From Mycobacteroides immunogenum (GTDB lineage Bacteria > Actinomycetota > Actinomycetes > Mycobacteriales > Mycobacteriaceae), in contig NZ_CP011530.1 of the NCBI RefSeq assembly GCF_001605725.1, positions 4,960,001 through 5,024,000 on the forward strand: a stretch of DNA of 64,000 nt, in the 5' to 3' direction. Within the stretch, counting starts at the first letter, position 1. Each line of letters begins with the position of its first letter. This document shows, piece by piece, positions 40,212 through 47,574 of this stretch. The notes under the pieces are model-generated. The model was not told the origin of the DNA, did no database searches, and was given only the letters and a program-made list of their open reading frames with translations. The position numbers were made by a program, and so were the translations under genes.

Positions 40212-40970
40212 GTGACTGAGGCTCCCGGCGTGGTACACCGCACCGCGGCGCTCTTGCGCGCGGTTTCCGCGGACACCGGAACAGGAGTGAGCACCACAGA
40301 ACTCGCCCGCCGCACCGATATTCCGCGAGCCACCGCGCATCGCCTGCTGGAGTCGCTCGCCACCGAGGGACTGGTTGAGCGCGACGCACGCTCGGGCCAG
40401 TGGTTCCTGGGGCCAGAGATCTACGTATTGGGGGCCGCATCAGCGCCCCGATACAACATCACCGAGAAGGCGGCCGCCGACGTGGCGTCGCTGGCCCGGG
40501 AAACCAGCGAGAGCGCGTTCTTCTCTATGCGCCGGGGCGATCACACCGTCGTCCTACTCGGCGAGGATGGCGACTTCCCGATCCGATCGCACGTGCTGTA
40601 CGAGGGCGCGCGTTTTCCACTCGGGGTGGTCTCGTCGGGCATGGCGGTGCTGGCCTATCTACCTGACGAGGCGATACATGCGTACCTGGAGCGAGCAGAC
40701 CTTCCGTCGCAGTGGGGCAATGGCTTTCGTACCGATGAAGTCTGGAAGCGCATCGCCCTGACCCGAGAGACCGGTTGGGCCGTCAATCCCGGCCAGGTAG
40801 TGGAAGGCTCCTGGGGCATGGCTGCCGCGGTATTCGACACGAACCAAAACCCGATCGGCGCACTGACTTTGACCGGAATCGAAGCCCGGTTCAACGCAGA
40901 ACGCCGGCCGGTGCTCGGACAACTGCTACTACGGCACGCACACCGACTCAGCCGCACCGTCCGGCGTTAA
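40212..40970 (+). CDS. IclR-family regulator
   Basis: A 252-residue regulator from GTG 40212. An N-terminal winged helix-turn-helix (VSTTELARRTDIPRATAHRL, then LESLATEGLVERD) precedes the effector-binding domain (VVLLGEDG, FPLGVVSSGMAVLAYL, GWAVNPGQVVEGSWGMAAAV). It is divergent from the MaoC-citE-fadD35 unit, so control of that operon in response to an acid or acyl-CoA intermediate is likely. A short copy of part of its HTH-coding DNA recurs at 41904-41952. Confidence 0.87.
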   Translation: MTEAPGVVHRTAALLRAVSADTGTGVSTTELARRTDIPRATAHRLLESLATEGLVERDARSGQWFLGPEIYVLGAASAPRYNITEKAAADVASLARETSESAFFSMRRGDHTVVLLGEDGDFPIRSHVLYEGARFPLGVVSSGMAVLAYLPDEAIHAYLERADLPSQWGNGFRTDEVWKRIALTRETGWAVNPGQVVEGSWGMAAAVFDTNQNPIGALTLTGIEARFNAERRPVLGQLLLRHAHRLSRTVRR

Positions 40971-41079
40971 CCGGCGCGGCGCGGGGGCGCGCCTTGGATC
41001 GTCCGCCGCCATGAAACACATCGTCTATCAGTGGCGAATTTCGCATGCCATTGATAGACAAAACAAATTGAGTTAGTAG

Positions 41080-41160
41080 ATTAATTCGATTGGAACACCG
41101 AGTGTGATATCCGCAATTTCAGACTACACTCGCAATTAGTCATGAAAGGAGGCCGATACT
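41080..41160 (+). promoter_or_regulatory. Duplicated leader of the first CX8C peptide gene
   Basis: ATTAATTCGATTG (41080-41092) and, about 30 bp later, an ATTTCAGACTACACT block are nearly repeated before the second peptide gene (42023-42105). AAAGGAGG precedes ATG 41161. The conserved leader suggests shared regulation. Confidence 0.6.
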
Positions 41161-41427
41161 ATGCCGAATCCTCAACATAAGGGGCGATTCGTATATGCAG
41201 CGTCGATGCTTGCGGTGTTAGGGCTGACCAGTCAAACTTCCCACGGAATCGCCCAGGTCAGCGCCGATATTCGCATCACCTGCCAAGAGGTCAGCGCCGT
41301 GGGCGATTGCGTATCCAAAACACCCGATGAAGATAACAATAGAAGTGGCTGTGCGGAGATCAATGCGCTGGGCTCCTGCGAGAATCAGGAACAAGTAGAG
41401 GATCCCCCACACACCATGGCGCGGTAG
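41161..41427 (+). CDS. Secreted CX8C-repeat peptide 1
   Basis: An 88-residue protein with a signal-peptide-like N-terminus (VYAASMLAVLGLTSQTSHG, likely cleaved near VSA). The mature part has four cysteines arranged as two CX8C units with one consensus: CQEVSAVGDC and CAEINALGSC. They are joined by a polar linker and followed by an acidic stretch and the C-terminal PPHTMAR. The gene at 42106 encodes a paralogue with the same layout and identical last seven residues. AAAGGAGG lies ideally upstream. I know no family with this pattern. Two disulfides, one per unit, are likely in the exported peptide. Confidence 0.7.
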   Translation: MPNPQHKGRFVYAASMLAVLGLTSQTSHGIAQVSADIRITCQEVSAVGDCVSKTPDEDNNRSGCAEINALGSCENQEQVEDPPHTMAR

Positions 41428-41477
41428 CGCGTACCCGTTCAACGACATTGATGAGACAACGAAGAAAGGTATTACAT

Positions 41478-41729
41478 ATGTACCGTATCGGCACTGTTGT
41501 TGGTTGCGCCGTTGTTGCCGGTGCAATCTGCTCGGGGATCTTTCTGAACGAGACCACGCCAACCGGCGGCGCATCGACGTACCTGGCGCATGCGGCGGCC
41601 GATCCCGGCACTGATCCAGGCCCTGATGCCGATATCAGCGGCCCCGAAGACACCGATTCAGACAACGGTCCTGCGCCGGCCTCACCGCAGGGAGACACAG
41701 TTCTAACGTCCGACAACGACGAGGTTTAG
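41478..41729 (+). CDS. Small exported acidic protein
   Basis: An 83-residue protein from ATG 41478, after GAAAGG. Its N-terminus is hydrophobic (GTVVGCAVVAGAICSGIFL), so it is exported or membrane-anchored. The mature region is very acidic and rich in D, P, G and S (DPGTDPGPDADISGPEDTD). It sits between the two CX8C peptide genes and interrupts the duplicated block, 51 bp after the first peptide's stop, so it is probably co-transcribed with it. Function unknown. Confidence 0.6.
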   Translation: MYRIGTVVGCAVVAGAICSGIFLNETTPTGGASTYLAHAAADPGTDPGPDADISGPEDTDSDNGPAPASPQGDTVLTSDNDEV

Positions 41730-41807
41730 AAACAGTCCGGTAGACGGCAACCGGCACAGCAGTTTCCGGCCTACCGATGATCACGTCGTAGCTCCACCCA
41801 CATGCAG

Positions 41808-41853
41808 ACATGCGTGGCCCCAGTTCAGTCATCTGAGCTGGGGCCACGCATGT
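41808..41853. terminator. Long hairpin terminator
   Basis: Two 21-nt arms (41808-41828 and 41833-41853, one G-T mismatch near the loop) enclose a TCAT loop. T-rich bases follow on the plus strand. This is an unusually strong hairpin at the end of the first peptide/acidic-protein unit. Confidence 0.75.
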
Positions 41854-41903
41854 TTGGTTGGCATGCCGTACTTCGGTGGCGGATCCGGCCCGTCTGCTAC
41901 GAG

Positions 41904-41960
41904 TGTGTCGCCTGCTGAAGTCGCTCGCCACCGAGGGCCTCGTAGAGCACGAGGACACCG
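41904..41960 (+). pseudogene. Fragment homologous to the IclR helix-turn-helix
   Basis: About 50 bp match the nearby IclR gene around 40338-40386 (CGCCTGCTG-AGTCGCTCGCC and beyond), reading HRLLKSLATEGLVEHED in the same sense as the intact gene. No frame extends in either direction. It is a leftover of a second regulator copy or of a recombination event linked to the peptide-gene duplication. Confidence 0.6.
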
Positions 41961-42022
41961 CCGAGTTGGCAGATTCGCCGAGTTATTCATTTCAACGATA
42001 ATCAGCGCATATTAGCCAATCA

Positions 42023-42105
42023 ATTAATTCGATTGAGACATGGGTGTCGTGCCACAGATTTCGGACTACGCTTCTTATTAGAAACATGAGAAGAGGCGAA
42101 TCGAA
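42023..42105 (+). promoter_or_regulatory. Duplicated leader of the second CX8C peptide gene
   Basis: ATTAATTCGATTG (42023-42035) and an ATTTCGGACTACGCT block copy the leader at 41080-41160. AGAAGAGG precedes the start codon. Conservation outside the gene implies a retained regulatory signal. Confidence 0.6.
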
Positions 42106-42378
42106 ATGTCGATCATTCGACGTGTAGCACGTATTGCATTGACCACTCTATCGGTACCGCTGGCCGTGGTAATTGGGCTTTCTGTTCACACTTCCAGCGG
42201 AAACACCGAGGTCAGTGCGAATTTACACGCCTCCTGCGAAAAGGTAAACACCGTCGGAAATTGCGTACCGAAAACCTCCGAAGACGGCAATACAAATACG
42301 TGTGTGGCTATCAACGCGCTTGGCGCATGCGTCAATCAGGACCAATTAGAGAACCCTCCACACACCATGGCGCGGTAG
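42106..42378 (+). CDS. Secreted CX8C-repeat peptide 2
   Basis: A 90-residue paralogue of the protein at 41161. Signal segment ALTTLSVPLAVVIGLSVHTSS, probable cleavage near VSA. The mature peptide has CEKVNTVGNC and CVAINALGAC, again CX8C twice, then NQDQLENPPHTMAR. Signal peptides of the two copies have diverged while the cysteine units and the C-terminus are kept, suggesting selection on the mature peptide. The 32 nt spanning the stop are identical in the two genes. Convergent to the PucR gene. Confidence 0.7.
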   Translation: MSIIRRVARIALTTLSVPLAVVIGLSVHTSSGNTEVSANLHASCEKVNTVGNCVPKTSEDGNTNTCVAINALGACVNQDQLENPPHTMAR

Positions 42379-42409
42379 CGCGTACCCGTGTAACACCACC
42401 CACATGCAG

Positions 42410-42441
42410 ACAGGCCGTACTTCGGTCGCGGTCCGGCCTGT
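42410..42441. terminator. Hairpin between peptide 2 and the PucR gene
   Basis: ACAGGCCG (42410-42417) and CGGCCTGT (42434-42441) form an 8-bp stem between two convergent stops. Likely a bidirectional terminator. The surrounding sequence repeats one near 41864. Confidence 0.5.
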
Positions 42442-42444
42442 CCG

Positions 42445-43674
42445 CTACAAGTGCATCGCTGACAACTCAAGAGCCCACCACACTTCAAGTAGCACCTCGG
42501 TATCACCCAGGCTCGTCCCAGTCAGTTCTTCAAAACGGGCGATCCGATAGCGCACAGTGTTCTGGTGCACGAAGAGCCTTGTCGCCGTGCGCTCCACATG
42601 GAGCCCACACGCCAAGTAGGCGCGCAGCGTCGCAATGAGTTCACCGGCAGAGCTCGCCAACGAAAGCGGGTCAAGGTAACGTCGCCGGAGCAACTCGCCT
42701 ACTTCGAGGTCCAACGCGACGGTGGAGCGCAGGCCCAGCGCCGCGATGTCATAGGCCCCCTGCAGTCCACAAGCCTCGGCTGTCACCAAAGCACGTGCGG
42801 CTGATCGATATGATTCCGCAAGATGATCCAGCGGTCTGGGCGGACCATACCCAACGATTCCCTCGATATCCCTCGGGGGCAACTGACTCAGGAAGCCCGC
42901 GGCATTGCCATTGACCAGCGCACACAGCCCGCAGCGACCCGAAGTCAACTCGCCCAATCCCAGCGTCCGCTCGAGCTCGCGCTGAGTCAGGTTTGCCCCG
43001 AGACGACGGGCGCGCACCGCGACATAGTCGGCAGCCGGATCAAGCCCATAGATCTCGGCTTGAATTCGTAATTCGGCACGAGAGATCGTGCCCAACAACG
43101 CACCCCGAACAAAGTCCGCGTGGCCGTCGTCTTCCCTTCGGGCCTCGAGGCGATCGGCTCGCCGGTGAGCATCCGTGATCGTCGTTATGACCAGATCGGA
43201 CCGCGCCAGAACTGACTGGACGAACTCCAGCACCTGTCCCTCGGCGATACCCCGATCTTTACCTAAGCAGCGGGCATGCGCGACCAATGTTTCAATGCCG
43301 AGACGCCACGCGCGAAGCAGGTCACCAACAGGCACACCCTGCCTCGCGCGCGCTTCCCCCACCGCGCCGAGGGTCGCCTGCTCGTCGACAGTCAGTGCCC
43401 GCGTATCTCCGTCACATCGCAACACTGGCTCCAGCTCACGAGTGATCTCGAGATCCAGGGTCTCCGATGCCATCTCCCGATACACCGGGATCTCAGCCTG
43501 CACTGCGGTGCGGACCCGTTGAGCAAGCGCAACTTGATCGCTGAGCAACAGCGATACAACTTCGTCCGCGGTAGCGCGGCGCGATACCTGCAACGCACCA
43601 ACGCCGCTCCTCGGGCGAAGCCGGCCAACGGCCTCGTCCGTGCTGTACCAGGTGTTAGTCCCTGGGAAATTCAT
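42445..43674 (-). CDS. PucR/CdaR-family regulator
   Basis: A 409-residue regulator from ATG 43674. The N-terminal part is helical, the middle resembles the GGDEF-like domain of this family, and the C-terminus has the PucR helix-turn-helix: AYLACGLHVERTATRLFVHQNTVRYRIARFEELTG. Such proteins respond to a metabolite and activate neighbouring catabolic genes. It is separated from the LysR gene by a divergent 424-bp region, so it could control the peptide genes, the LysR gene or the oxidation cluster. Confidence 0.83.
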   Translation of the reverse strand: MNFPGTNTWYSTDEAVGRLRPRSGVGALQVSRRATADEVVSLLLSDQVALAQRVRTAVQAEIPVYREMASETLDLEITRELEPVLRCDGDTRALTVDEQATLGAVGEARARQGVPVGDLLRAWRLGIETLVAHARCLGKDRGIAEGQVLEFVQSVLARSDLVITTITDAHRRADRLEARREDDGHADFVRGALLGTISRAELRIQAEIYGLDPAADYVAVRARRLGANLTQRELERTLGLGELTSGRCGLCALVNGNAAGFLSQLPPRDIEGIVGYGPPRPLDHLAESYRSAARALVTAEACGLQGAYDIAALGLRSTVALDLEVGELLRRRYLDPLSLASSAGELIATLRAYLACGLHVERTATRLFVHQNTVRYRIARFEELTGTSLGDTEVLLEVWWALELSAMHL

Positions 43675-43762
43675 CTGACTCGTTCGGCAGAAAATCCGCG
43701 GCGGCCAGCACTCTCTGAGCGCGCGAATTGGCTTTGACGAGATCCGACTTGGTGAATGCCAT
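43655..43762 (-). CDS. Possible 35-residue leader ORF overlapping PucR start
   Basis: From ATG 43762 a short frame reads MAFTKSDLVKANSR, then AQRVLAAADF and a polar end, stopping 17 bp inside the PucR coding region. It looks more protein-like than the PucR frame upstream of 43674. It could be a coupled small protein or a chance frame; no strong ribosome-binding site is visible. Confidence 0.3.
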   Translation of the reverse strand: MAFTKSDLVKANSRAQRVLAAADFLPNESDEFPRD

Positions 43763-44098
43763 TGGCGAGCCACCGGCTTGTTTTGTACACACCACCCTCT
43801 TTTGATACACGATTTCCCCATGAAAGGCGCACCTGGAGAAGAGTATTCGTGTTTTCAATCAACACAATCGAAAAAACCTATCGTCGATAAGGGCGTGCCC
43901 GCGGTCAGATACGCTGTCCAACGATCGATCCCGCGCATCCGCGCCGCAACGGTCGCGTTCCCAAATTTGGCAATCGGCTGAGCCAATTTCAGGCAGCCAG
44001 ACGGGTGCTTCTCGACCTGATGAATGTGCAAGACTTATCCGCTATCTCGGCCTGTTTGCACAGCAGACCGGAAGGGCATGATGCGTAAGGAGGGGCCA
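43763..44098. other. Divergent control region between PucR and LysR genes
   Basis: No convincing gene. It is locally A/T-richer and contains the short palindrome TATCG-T-CGATA (43879-43889). Probably promoters for both regulators. Confidence 0.45.
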
Positions 44099-45037
44099 GT
44101 GCTGTTCCGGCAGCTGGAATACTTCATCTCAGTCGCCGAAGAACGGCACTTCGGTCGCGCAGCACAGAAGTGTCACGTCTCTCAACCGACGCTCTCTGCC
44201 TCGATCGCCAAGCTGGAACGTGAACTGGATGTCAAGCTCATCGAGCGCGGCCATAGCTTTGTTGGCCTCACGCCAGAGGGAGAGCGGTTGCTCACGTGGG
44301 CCAAGCAGATGCTTCGCGAACACGCGGCGCTGAAAGCAGAATTTTCCGCGATGCGATCCGGGATAGCGGGAACTCTTCGTCTGGGCACGATTCCGACGGC
44401 GTCGACCACATCATCGCTGGTACTGTCCGCGTTCTGCTCGCAGCACCCGATGGCGAAGGTACGAGTACGGTCCCAGCTGGCAACGTCCGAGTTGTACCAG
44501 TCTCTCAACGATTTCGAGCTCGATGCCGCGATCCTGCCCGTAATGCAGGACAAGACACAGGGTTTGGACTTCACCCCGCTGTATGAGGAGCGCTACGCGA
44601 TAATTTCTCCGGCTGCGCTGTTGCCGACAACCAGTGCAACCGCCTCGACCTTGCGGTGGGCCGACGCCGCGCGGCTCCCCTTAGCGCTACTCACGAACGA
44701 CATGCGAGTCCGCCAGATTATCGACGCCGCATTCGCCGGCGTCGGAATCACCGTGAGCCCGAAGGTCGAAACAGACTCCGTGAGCACGTTGTTGGCCCAG
44801 GCAGCCAGCGGCGATAGAGCCTGCATCGTGCCACACAACTGGCTATGGACCACCCTCATCAACGCGGAACTTCGCGCCCTGGAGTTGGTCGATCCCGTTG
44901 TGAAAACACCGATTGCGGTCGCCACCAAATCAAGCGGACACGTGCCGGCGATCGCCCAGGCTTTCGCCGAAAGCGCGAAACACCTTGCCCTTGACGATTT
45001 CTTCGCGAAACGGCTTGGAAACGTCTTCAATCCGTGA
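44099..45037 (+). CDS. LysR-family regulator, probable regulator of the oxidation cluster
   Basis: A 312-residue LysR protein. GTG 44099 is preferred because AAGGAGG ends 5 nt upstream. The helix-turn-helix is HFGRAAQKCHVSQPTLSASIAKLERELD; the effector domain contains RLGTIPTASTTSSLVL and IIDAAFAGVGITVSPKVETDSV. It is the first gene of the plus-strand run leading to formate dehydrogenase, catalase and the GMC enzyme. LysR genes of this type often stand near NAD-formate dehydrogenase genes. It is a candidate to bind the shared 28-nt motif upstream of the FDH and GMC genes. Confidence 0.83.
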   Translation: MLFRQLEYFISVAEERHFGRAAQKCHVSQPTLSASIAKLERELDVKLIERGHSFVGLTPEGERLLTWAKQMLREHAALKAEFSAMRSGIAGTLRLGTIPTASTTSSLVLSAFCSQHPMAKVRVRSQLATSELYQSLNDFELDAAILPVMQDKTQGLDFTPLYEERYAIISPAALLPTTSATASTLRWADAARLPLALLTNDMRVRQIIDAAFAGVGITVSPKVETDSVSTLLAQAASGDRACIVPHNWLWTTLINAELRALELVDPVVKTPIAVATKSSGHVPAIAQAFAESAKHLALDDFFAKRLGNVFNP

Positions 45038-45288
45038 CGGGGGGCTTCCGTGGCCGCGTCTGCCCATACGTTTATCTATCGTTTTTTCCGATCATGTCGA
45101 TAAATACAAACGATTGAATTGCTATCGCCATCCACTTTCTGGATCGTTATCATGATCGGGAAGCAGAATTAACTGCCGAAATCACGCCAGGTATACCGAA
45201 CCATTGCTGTCCCAACGATGTATCAGCAAGGCGTTGAGATACTACTTCCACTGCTTGCCACATGCGGCGCTAAAGGAGTTTCACCATC

Positions 45289-45540
45289 ATGGCAGATTTG
45301 ACTGAACGCGCGACAATTACTGCATTGGCCTGGATCGCAATGGGCTTGGCTCCTATCTTGCCGGCACCTTTTGTGAGCGCGGCGCCCTGTGCGGATCCTG
45401 CGATGTGCCAGGCACCCGAGCCTGGTACAGCCTCCGTGGAAGATGACGCCGAGCTCAAATCACAACCGGATCCGGCGATGATGCCGCAAGAACAGGAGCC
45501 GGAAGCACCGTGGCAGGTCATCGGCATTCCTGGCAGATGA
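45289..45540 (+). CDS. Small exported protein with a CX5C pair
   Basis: An 83-residue protein from ATG 45289, after AAAGGAG. A signal segment (TITALAWIAMGLAPILPAP) ends near FVSA. The mature part has CADPAMC, then an acidic, proline- and glutamate-rich tail (PQEQEPEAPW). It resembles the other small exported proteins of this region in size and acidity but lacks their CX8C units. It is followed 46 bp later by a lipoprotein gene. The 251 bp before it hold no gene. Confidence 0.6.
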   Translation: MADLTERATITALAWIAMGLAPILPAPFVSAAPCADPAMCQAPEPGTASVEDDAELKSQPDPAMMPQEQEPEAPWQVIGIPGR

Positions 45541-45586
45541 CGTCGAGCGCGCATCGTCAACCTTCTGCAGATCTCATGGAGACGGG

Positions 45587-46159
45587 ATGTTAAGTGCTCG
45601 CAACATAATTGCCGCGACCGCCGGCCTGGTGACCGCAGTGTCGATATCAGGCTGCACGGCTCCGATCGAAGGCCGGCCCAAAATGTCTCCGGTCGTGACG
45701 AACTCGTCAGGCAGGCCTTTTCTCGTCATAGATCCCTGCGAGTCCATACCAGCAGACGTGTTTGCGAAGCAAGACATCAATCCCATGGTTGCGGGAAATG
45801 CTGCGCATTCGGCCGCTGCTGGGGACGAGATAAGGATCTGCTTCCACCGGTCTGTCGATCGACGACACGTCATCGGGATCGTTGTTTCCAATGAAAAGTT
45901 CGGGCACCCCGAAATCAGCATCAGTGACGCAAATGGCCTCACGGTGCGCGGCAGACGAGCGATCGCGTTCACCATCCTTGACAGCGGCGCGACTGACGTG
46001 GAGTCATGCGAAATTGATGTCGCGGCGACCACCGGCCGGTTCGGCGTTCAGATGGTTGCCCGCGTAAGCCCGCATGGGGAGAGCTTCAGACCGCACGGTG
46101 ACTGCTTGTCTGCGGCCAACTACTACGCCGACATCTTTGCGCCGTACTTTCCGCTCTAG
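45587..46159 (+). CDS. DUF3558-like lipoprotein
   Basis: A 190-residue lipoprotein. The signal ends in the lipobox SISGC (residues 19-23). The mature domain starts with FLVIDPCESIPADVF and has further cysteines in IRICFHRS, ESCEID and GDCLSA, the usual pattern of the actinobacterial DUF3558 family. Its role in the envelope is unknown. It is upstream of the formate dehydrogenase gene on the same strand, with 186 bp between that contain the shared motif. Confidence 0.65.
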   Translation: MLSARNIIAATAGLVTAVSISGCTAPIEGRPKMSPVVTNSSGRPFLVIDPCESIPADVFAKQDINPMVAGNAAHSAAAGDEIRICFHRSVDRRHVIGIVVSNEKFGHPEISISDANGLTVRGRRAIAFTILDSGATDVESCEIDVAATTGRFGVQMVARVSPHGESFRPHGDCLSAANYYADIFAPYFPL

Positions 46160-46212
46160 CCGAGGGCACAACGTCGCACCGTTGTATTGCTCACCAAACA
46201 CAGTCCACTCAA

Positions 46213-46240
46213 TCTCGGAAGCTGCTCCATAGACACCGAA
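46213..46240 (+). promoter_or_regulatory. Conserved 28-nt motif upstream of formate dehydrogenase
   Basis: The core TGCTCCATAGACA-C-CGAA recurs upstream of the GMC gene at 49160-49187; 23 of 28 positions agree. It lies 106 bp before the FDH start, suggesting an activator site or a shared promoter region. Confidence 0.65.
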
Positions 46241-46345
46241 ACCTATTGCATAGAAGGCTGATTCAGTAGAGCGGGCCACCTGCCTTTGCTTCACAAGCCA
46301 GGCGGCGCTTGCTCTGCTCATTGTGGACGCTGGAGGAATTCCCCT

Positions 46346-47500
46346 ATGGCCAAATGTGTGATGGTGCTGTATCCGGATCCACTCGATGGGTATCCGCCGA
46401 AATATGCTCGCGAGAGTATTCCGGTGATCGAATGCTACCCAGACGGCAGCTCTCTCCCGAGCCCGAGCGTGATCGACTTCAGACCTGGCGAGCTACTGGG
46501 GTGCGTCTCCGGGGCACTTGGACTTCGAAAGTTCTTTGCGGACGGCGGGCATGAGTTGGTAGTGACAGCCGACAAAGAAGGGCCTCACTCGGAGTTCGAA
46601 CATCATCTATCCGATGCGGATATCGTTATTTCACAACCATTTTGGCCCGCGTATCTCACCAAAGATCGTTTTGCCAGGGCACCCAAGCTCAAGCTGGCTT
46701 TGACTGCCGGTATCGGATCGGACCATGTTGATCTGGACGAAGCTCGAGCGCGCGGTGTCACCGTGGCCGAGGAAACATACAGCAACAGCATCAGCGTCGC
46801 CGAACACACGGTCATGCAGATTCTGGCGTTGGTAAGGAACTTTGTACCTGCCCACCGGTGGGCCGCAACGGGCGGGTGGAACATCGCCGATTGCGTTGCG
46901 CGCGCATATGACATCGAAGGCATGGACGTCGGGGTGATCGCCGCTGGGCGTATCGGTCGCGCGGTGCTGGAACGGTTGAGGCCATTCGGTGTCCGCCTGC
47001 ACTATTTCGATGTTCATCGCCTGCCCGCGGAGGTAGAAAGCGACCTGGGTGTGACCTACCACCCCGACGTGGAGTCATTGGCAGCCTCAGTGGACGTGGC
47101 TTCCATCCATTCGCCCCTGATCGCCCAGACCCACCACATGTTCAACGACAAGCTGCTCAAGTCGATGCGTAGGGGCTCATACATCGTCAATACCGCCCGC
47201 GCTCAGGAAACCGACCAGAAAGCCATTGTCGCGGCGCTCGAGAGCGGCCATCTTGCGGGCTACGCCGGAGATGTGTGGTACCCACAGCCCCCGTCACCGG
47301 ATCATCCGTGGCGGACGATGCCCAACAACGCTATGACTCCGCATGTTTCGGGCACCTCTCTCTCGGCGCAGGCGCGGTACGCCGCAGGAACCAGGGAGAT
47401 CCTCGAAGACTGGTTTGCCGGTAGACCCATCCGCTCGGAGTACTTGATCGTGGAGGGCGGGAGGTTCGCCGGGACCGGTGCGGTGTCCTACCAGCAATAG
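46346..47500 (+). CDS. fdh: NAD-dependent formate dehydrogenase
   Basis: This soluble enzyme oxidises formate to CO2 with NAD. ATG 46346 follows GGAGGAATTC and gives 384 residues. The match to the Pseudomonas/Mycobacterium vaccae type is clear: QPFWPAYLT, NSISVAEH, the NAD motif VGVIAAGRIGRAVLERL, the ribose-binding aspartate in HYFDVHRLP, catalytic Arg in NTARAQ, DVWYPQP with Gln, and His333 in MTPHVSGTSL. Compared with the Pseudomonas sp. 101 enzyme as I recall it, the two reactive cysteines are replaced by serine (S146 and S256), and three other cysteines are gone. No metal-dependent FDH subunits are nearby. Confidence 0.92.
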   Translation: MAKCVMVLYPDPLDGYPPKYARESIPVIECYPDGSSLPSPSVIDFRPGELLGCVSGALGLRKFFADGGHELVVTADKEGPHSEFEHHLSDADIVISQPFWPAYLTKDRFARAPKLKLALTAGIGSDHVDLDEARARGVTVAEETYSNSISVAEHTVMQILALVRNFVPAHRWAATGGWNIADCVARAYDIEGMDVGVIAAGRIGRAVLERLRPFGVRLHYFDVHRLPAEVESDLGVTYHPDVESLAASVDVASIHSPLIAQTHHMFNDKLLKSMRRGSYIVNTARAQETDQKAIVAALESGHLAGYAGDVWYPQPPSPDHPWRTMPNNAMTPHVSGTSLSAQARYAAGTREILEDWFAGRPIRSEYLIVEGGRFAGTGAVSYQQ

Positions 47501-47574
47501 CTGCACAAGCCCTATCCGCAAATGTACGTCAGCCCAATTGCCCAGAAGCACTTAAATACTGAGGAGATATCGAT

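Noticed and set aside
41080..42441. CRISPR-like repeats
   Set aside because: The repeats are only two copies, of unequal length and spanning genes and leaders; there are no regular spacers or cas genes in the window.
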